Source of the DNA: Symbiodinium natans
Lineage: Eukaryota > Sar > Dinophyceae > Suessiales > Symbiodiniaceae
NCBI GenBank assembly: GCA_905221605.1
Contig: CAJNDS010002501.1
Coordinates: 1,177,501 to 1,241,500 of the forward strand
Length of the DNA: 64,000 nt
Reading direction: 5' to 3'
Part shown: in pieces, positions 59,574-64,000 of the stretch
Layout of the letters: each line of letters begins with the position of its first letter
Numbering within the stretch: the first letter of the stretch is position 1
The notes under the pieces: generated by a model
Told to the model about the DNA's origin: nothing
What the model saw: the letters and a program-made list of their open reading frames with translations, nothing else
The model's database searches: none
Position numbers and translations under genes: made by a program

Positions 59574-59771
59574 GTGTCCCATGATGCCGTTACGGGATTA
59601 ACTCTGGGAGTTCACGTAAACGGCGTTGAACTGAACTGGCAGTCTGCTGTTGCATTCTTGGCGCACGACTGGCGACTGACTGGAGCTGGACAAGGCATGT
59701 CGTTCATGGCAGTGCTGGACTCGGAACAGCAACACTGGCAGCGCGCGGAGCTGCGCTGCCTTGACTTGTAG
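59574..59771 (+). CDS. Small exon-like frame at the 3' flank, function unknown
   Basis: A 65-codon frame reads as a strand-rich peptide (LTLGVHVNGVELNWQSAVAF) just downstream of the transposase stop. It has coding-like composition and ends about 90 bases before the minisatellite. It could be a separate small protein of the element or a fragment of another copy. No family recognised. Confidence 0.3.
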   Translation: MSHDAVTGLTLGVHVNGVELNWQSAVAFLAHDWRLTGAGQGMSFMAVLDSEQQHWQRAELRCLDL

Positions 59772-59859
59772 TTTCTCACAAGCTATACTGCACAGTCATG
59801 GCGCCTGCAAGTGATTGCTGCTTTTCGTGCTTTCACTGTGGGAGCTGCGCGCCTGGCTT

Positions 59860-60785
59860 AGGAAGGAGGAGTTTGTTCCACGTATATGAAGGGGTCCGGA
59901 GCTCAGACCTGCCCAGGAGGAGTTTGTTCCACCTATATGAAGGGGTCCGGAGCTCAGACCTGCCCAGGAGGAGTTTGTTTATTTTTCTGAAGAGATCCGG
60001 CCCAGGAGGAGCTTGTTCCACGTAAATGAAGGGATTCGGAGCTCAGACCTGCCCAGGAGGAGTTTGTTCCACCTCTCTGAAGGGGTAGGAGTTTGTTCCA
60101 CGTAAATGAAGGGATCCGGAGTTCAGACCTGCCCAGGAGGAGTTTGTTCCACCTATATGAAGGGGTCCGGAGCTCAGACCTGCCCAGGACGAGTTTGTTC
60201 CACCTATATATGAAGGGTCCGGAGCTCAGACCTGGTTAAGAGGAGTTTGTTTATTTCTCTGAAGAAGGGATCCGGCCCAGGAGGAGTTTGTTCCACGTAA
60301 ATGAAGGGATTCGGAGCTCGCCTGCCTAGAAGGAGTTTGTTCCACCTCTCTCAAGGGGTCTGGCCCACAAGGAGTTTGTTCCACGTAAATGAAGGGATCC
60401 GGAGCTTAGACCTGCTCAGGAGGAGTTTGTTCCACCTATATGAAGGGGTCCGCAGCTCAGACCTGGCCAGGAGGAGTTTGTTCCACCTATATGAAGGCGT
60501 CCGGAGCTCAGACCTGCTCAAAAGGAGTTTGTTCCACCTCTCTGAAGGGGTCCGGCCCAAAGGAGGAGTTTGTTCCATGCAAATGAAGGGAGCCGTTGAG
60601 GAGGAGTTTGTTCCACCTATATGAAGGGGTCCGGAGCTCAGACTTGCCCAGGACACCTATATGAAGGGGCCCGGAGCTCAGACCTGCCCAGGAGAAGTTT
60701 GTTCCACCTACATGAAGGGTTCAGGAGCTCAGACCTGCCCAGGAAGAGTTTGTTCCACCTATATGAAAGGGTCCGGAGCTCATAC
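59860..60785. repeat. 51-bp minisatellite, about 20 units
   Basis: Units contain GGAGGAGTTTGTTCCACCTA, ATGAAGGGGTCCGGAGCTC and GACCTGCCCA. Variants include a GTTTGTTTATTTTTCTGAAG type (59,969 and 60,241), a CACGTAAATGAAGGGAT type, and units lacking the GAGCTCAGACCTG part. Because 51 is a multiple of three, repeat frames stay open on both strands, encoding an RRSLFHLYEGVRSSDLP-type 17-residue repeat on the plus strand. I do not take them as genes. Confidence 0.95.
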
Positions 60786-61860
60786 CTGCGCTGGGAAGGA
60801 TCACACCCCTAGTTGGGGAAGCTGGGTCAGCAAATTAGGTTTTCGGTGAGTCGAACACAGGATGATGCAGTGAGTGTGAGATACAACTGGCTTAGGCTCC
60901 CTCGTTGAGGAAGCCGAATCAGTGAAGCCAAGCAGTGCTTTTTTGTGGGTATCTCGGGCTATCTGTTGCGCGAGGTTGGCCGTGTGAGAATCACACTTCG
61001 TCCTTTCGGGGTGCTGCGCACGATGGCATGTGAGAATCACACGTCGTTCTTTCGGGGCGCTGCGCACGACGGCACTTCTGCAGTGTGGAGCACAGGGTTT
61101 TCTCCCAAAAGTGGTTTTCCCTGTGCCCCCATTCACGAAGTCTCAAGGCTTCTAGTGGTTTTGAGCACGGACGTCGACCTTCTAGCAAGGCGTCTTTTAG
61201 AGCTGAGCCAAGATTGATGATTTTGAAGCTTCGGCTTCTAAGGGTTCTTAGAGCCTCTAAGCCCAGGAATTGTTGAATATTGATTTATATGGGAACGTTA
61301 GCATTTATTGGTCAACTTTGCTTGGCCTGGGCGTTGCCTCAGTTTCTATTCAAATACAAGAAGCAGGATATGATTTCAATATGATTTGGGCTCTGGTTTG
61401 CCAAGACTTTCTATTGTTTATGTGGGTATTTGTGACAAAGATGTGATACAAATATGTCGAACATATGAAAAAGATAGCCAATATTATGATTCTATTAACG
61501 AAAGATGCACTTTTACAATTCATGCTCATGCCTTGGGCAATACTTGTCGGCAAGATTTTGCAGATTTTTATGTATTTTCATCATTTGTTTTATTTTGATT
61601 GTTTCTCATATTTCCTATATTTTTGAGAATAACTACATCTGAATTTCATAATTTTGTCATATGTTTTCATAATCGATTCAGGCCATCTCGACGAGATTAT
61701 ATTCCAATCGTCGGAAAGCTGCGGTCCTGCCTCCGAGGGCACCCCTGCCATCCCCTTGCTTGCCCATGATGCACGGCCCGTCCGGCCTTGTTCTCGCACT
61801 TGACCTCCGCTTGGGCTTGTCAAACCCCTGATGGCATGGCGTCCGCTTGGGTCCGTCAAG
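60786..61860. other. Region without recognisable genes, with a short 46-bp duplication
   Basis: Near 60,983-61,075 a sequence of about 46 bases occurs twice in tandem, each copy with TGTGAGAATCACAC, an imperfect palindrome, and TTTCGGGG(T/C)GCTGCGCACGA. The rest has no recognised feature; 61,270-61,680 is AT-rich. Confidence 0.55.
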
Positions 61861-61889
61861 CTCCTTGTGCATATAGCTTGTAGTAAATG

Positions 61890-62186
61890 CTGCTAAGGCC
61901 TATATCGGCAAGCGTGGTGCTGGAGGTCTCGCGGGACGTGGTGTCGGAGTGGACGCATCCTGCATCGCTGGGTGTCGGGCGCAAAAATGTTTGGCAGGAC
62001 ACCAGGACACCGCGGCTTGGCCGTGCCGCGGTTTGTTGGAGCGTGTTCACAAGTAACTTCGGCCTAGCAGGTGCAATTGACACTGCAAGAGATGTGTACA
62101 GTTTCAATGTGACTGCCCACGTCCAAGAAAAGTTCGGACTTGCTCTTGGTTTCATTATGGGGTGCGCAGGGTGCTCTAAACCCTGA
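61890..62186 (+). CDS. Possible exon, function unknown
   Basis: A frame of about 95 codons with protein-like composition, including VVLEVSRDVVSEWTHPASLG and ARDVYSFNVTAHVQEKFGLA, ends in telomere-like words that supply its stop. It may be a real exon or a pseudogene piece. No family recognised. Confidence 0.25.
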   Translation: MLRPISASVVLEVSRDVVSEWTHPASLGVGRKNVWQDTRTPRLGRAAVCWSVFTSNFGLAGAIDTARDVYSFNVTAHVQEKFGLALGFIMGCAGCSKP

Positions 62187-64000
62187 ACCCTAACCCCTAA
62201 GCCCGAAGGCACACACTGGAGCAGTTCATGACACGGCCAGAACCCCTTCAAACCTAGGTATGCGTGCGCTGCATTATACGTATTCTACCGTGCCACGGGG
62301 GGGGGGGGGGGGGGGGGGGGATGCTCCAAAGGGCTGGGGTCGTCGGGCGGGTTGATTGGAGGCTTCCGGACCTACTTGGGCGGGGTTCGGATCTACAGTA
62401 TTTAGTGCAAAACTCTGCAGACAACCCGTATACCAAGGATCAAAACCAAATGGGTGTGGGATGCAAGCCGGCTGCATCCCGCTACAGATCAACATGATTC
62501 TTGGCAGTTGATGCCACGGCTTGGCATCATCTTGGTTTAATTAAAGGTTGGGGTTCAACAAGGTTTTTTGCGCGTGGCTTAATGGAGTTGTAAGACTCTT
62601 TCTAAGTGCGTGCGCAGAAGCGATGCAAGTTTCCCACAGGCACTGTTTTGTCACACTTTTCCCTGCATGTGTTTCGGGATCTGGAGTAGACGTGCTCCAA
62701 ATGCTCGACCTGTTGTGGCACGGCTTTGGCTTGGCTTTGAGTCTCCAAGCCAAGTCTGAGGTTCACCATGAACCAAATCGAGAAATCGGATCACTGAACC
62801 ATTTTCGCATGGGCGGCATCCGTTGAAACGTGAACATGCTAAGCTCTGCCGTTCTTTTAAGGGGTTCGCGAAAACTACGAAAAGAAGTCATGGAATCCCA
62901 GGCTTCAACCTCCAAATTCGCTACGTATGGAGTAGTGCACGGCGCAGTCCCTAAAGGCGTTGGGGGCACTTCAGGCTCCAAGGGGCGCGAGGAAACCTTT
63001 ACCTTTCCCAGTGCATGTAGACAAGTCTGCCACTCTGGCGTTTGAATTCTGTTAAGGCAAGGGTCTGATTGAACCTCTTTGTGGACTCTGTGAAGAAGTG
63101 TGCGCAACGAGAAACTGTTGAAGGAAGAGAGGTGGTTTTACGCTGCAAAAGCTGGCGACATCTCTTTCGCCTAATGGCTCCTAAGCTTCTTCTCAAGCCC
63201 AACACTTGCTGCTTCCACTGCTGCGAAATTCATGCTTCCGATGATGCTTCCGGACGGAATCAGGTTGTTTTCTACACTACACCACTGCCGACAAACCCAG
63301 GAAACCTCCTCTCAACAACTTAAACTGTCTTCACGGCTTCTTATACCCCAAGTAAAACCATCTCCACCGGCATCTGAAAGCACTTGAAGGAGGATCGATC
63401 CCCGTAGGAGCTGAAAGCCGTCTGACGATTTTGTTCCGAACCTTCAGAACCCTCCAAAGACGTTCGAGCTTCTTCAGCCTCATGCAGGTCGTTGAACCAG
63501 CTTAATAAGTTCTTGAGAATGCTTCCGGACCATTGTGACAAGGCACGAAAAAGGAGCTTGAATATCAAAGCCCTCATAGTGAAACAGATTCAAATCCATC
63601 AACTTCTCGAAAGGTTCTACAAGCAACGAAAGTCCCAGACCTTGCCATTTCGGGTGTATGCTTGCTAGTAAAGGCCCACCAGGGATCTTGTTGGATATTT
63701 GTGTTTTGCAGCGCATTCAAGCTGCAAGGCACTCTTACCTGCCCCTGTTGCAGGGTTTATGGTTCAATTCAGTCATACGTGGTGCCTCCAGTTGCCAAGG
63801 ACGAGCGGTACGACTCTCGTAAACCTTGTGAGGCCGATTGAAGGTTGTTATGCCCTATTTACAGCCTTACAGCCGTCTATTGGAAAAGCTTGCGAATCCG
63901 TACACTTTTGAAGCCTACGTACTAAACTATGCGAATGGAACCTTCTAAACACATTTGTTCAAGCCGCCTCAAGTTTTTGTTGGAACCTTCGGAACAGCCT
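62187..64000. other. Region without confident genes; poly-G run near 62,300
   Basis: A G run of about 24 bases lies at about 62,297-62,320. On the minus strand, 63,341-63,716 has two overlapping frames (one with LASIHPKWQGLGLSLLVEPF) that would form one piece with a frameshift. I cannot identify it, and it could be a decayed processed copy of a host gene. Confidence 0.4.

Larger units (their letters stand above)
43160..59771 (+). mobile_element. Large polyprotein-encoding mobile element (boundaries unknown)
   Basis: A continuous plus-strand coding region with few telomere-like words, unlike the flanks. Its 3' two thirds form one spliced frame carrying nuclease, helicase, polymerase, peptidase, zinc-finger and DDE transposase modules (49,441-59,258). 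The 5' third has further exon-like blocks and a second copy of one module. A transposase together with its own replication enzymes is the hallmark of self-replicating DNA transposons such as Polintons, and of virophage-like elements, but no capsid, packaging ATPase or protein-primed polymerase B is visible. I found no terminal inverted repeat or target duplication by eye, so both ends are estimates. The 5' limit is placed after the retropepsin fragment, the 3' limit before the 51-bp minisatellite. Confidence 0.55.

Noticed and set aside
43160..59771. Polinton/Maverick or virophage identity
   Set aside because: No major or minor capsid, packaging ATPase, retroviral-type integrase or protein-primed polymerase B was seen; only the replication logic is similar.
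59833..60656. Repeat proteins of the RRSLFHLYEGVRSSDLP type
   Set aside because: Consequence of a 51-bp unit that is a multiple of three; frames are equally open on the other strand and irregular units break them.

Overview
The window looks like nuclear DNA of a dinoflagellate. Three things point there. (1) Plant/algal-type telomere repeats (CCCTAAA / TTTAGGG) are scattered in dozens of intact and decayed patches, most densely over the first 42 kb. (2) The coding exons I could join use GT, GC and GA donors with AG|G-type acceptors, a mixture typical of dinoflagellate introns. (3) Sequence is gene-poor and full of satellites, homopolymers and retroelement debris. I cannot name the species. No rRNA, tRNA, CRISPR or bacterial-type operon was found.

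Layout. 1-20.2 kb: almost gene-free, with degenerate interstitial telomere repeats, G/C homopolymers, a GGGGTTGGGG-type hairpin region (14.56-15.0 kb) and a possible copia-type remnant (12.8-13.0 kb). 20.28-23.24 kb: a palindrome-based satellite of about 18 units, the first eight in one orientation and the remaining ten inverted, so the block is one 3-kb inverted repeat. 23.5-24.06 kb: a frameshifted small gene with a Cys-rich start. 25.2-31.5 kb: microsatellites, minisatellites and one possible spliced gene. 31.6-33.76 kb: an RRM-type RNA-binding protein gene with a 165-bp tandem repeat in its intron. 34.4-42.9 kb: duplications, 9-bp minisatellites, a 97-bp direct repeat, a three-unit repeat of about 0.62 kb, and a decayed retroelement with a retropepsin motif.

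43.2-59.8 kb is the prize. From 49,441 to 59,258 I can join fourteen exons by eye, with consistent phases, into one open frame of about 2.9 thousand residues. In order it carries an acidic leader, a RecB/Cas4-like PD-(D/E)XK nuclease, an F-box-like segment, a beta-sandwich-like segment, a zinc-binding C-terminal cluster, an SF3/D5-like helicase, a family-A (TV-Pol-like) polymerase core, a papain-fold-like Cys peptidase, a C2H2 finger and a DDE-type transposase. Just upstream (43.2-49.0 kb) lie further exon-like blocks: a Josephin-like peptidase fragment and a second copy of the F-box / sandwich / zinc module. The best reading is a large replication-competent or formerly competent mobile element that encodes nuclease, helicase, polymerase, protease and transposase on one polyprotein. 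It recalls Polinton/virophage replication modules but has no capsid gene.

59.86-60.78 kb: a 51-bp minisatellite of about 20 units just past the element's 3' end. 60.8-64 kb: mostly featureless, with a poly-G tract and weak coding-like fragments.
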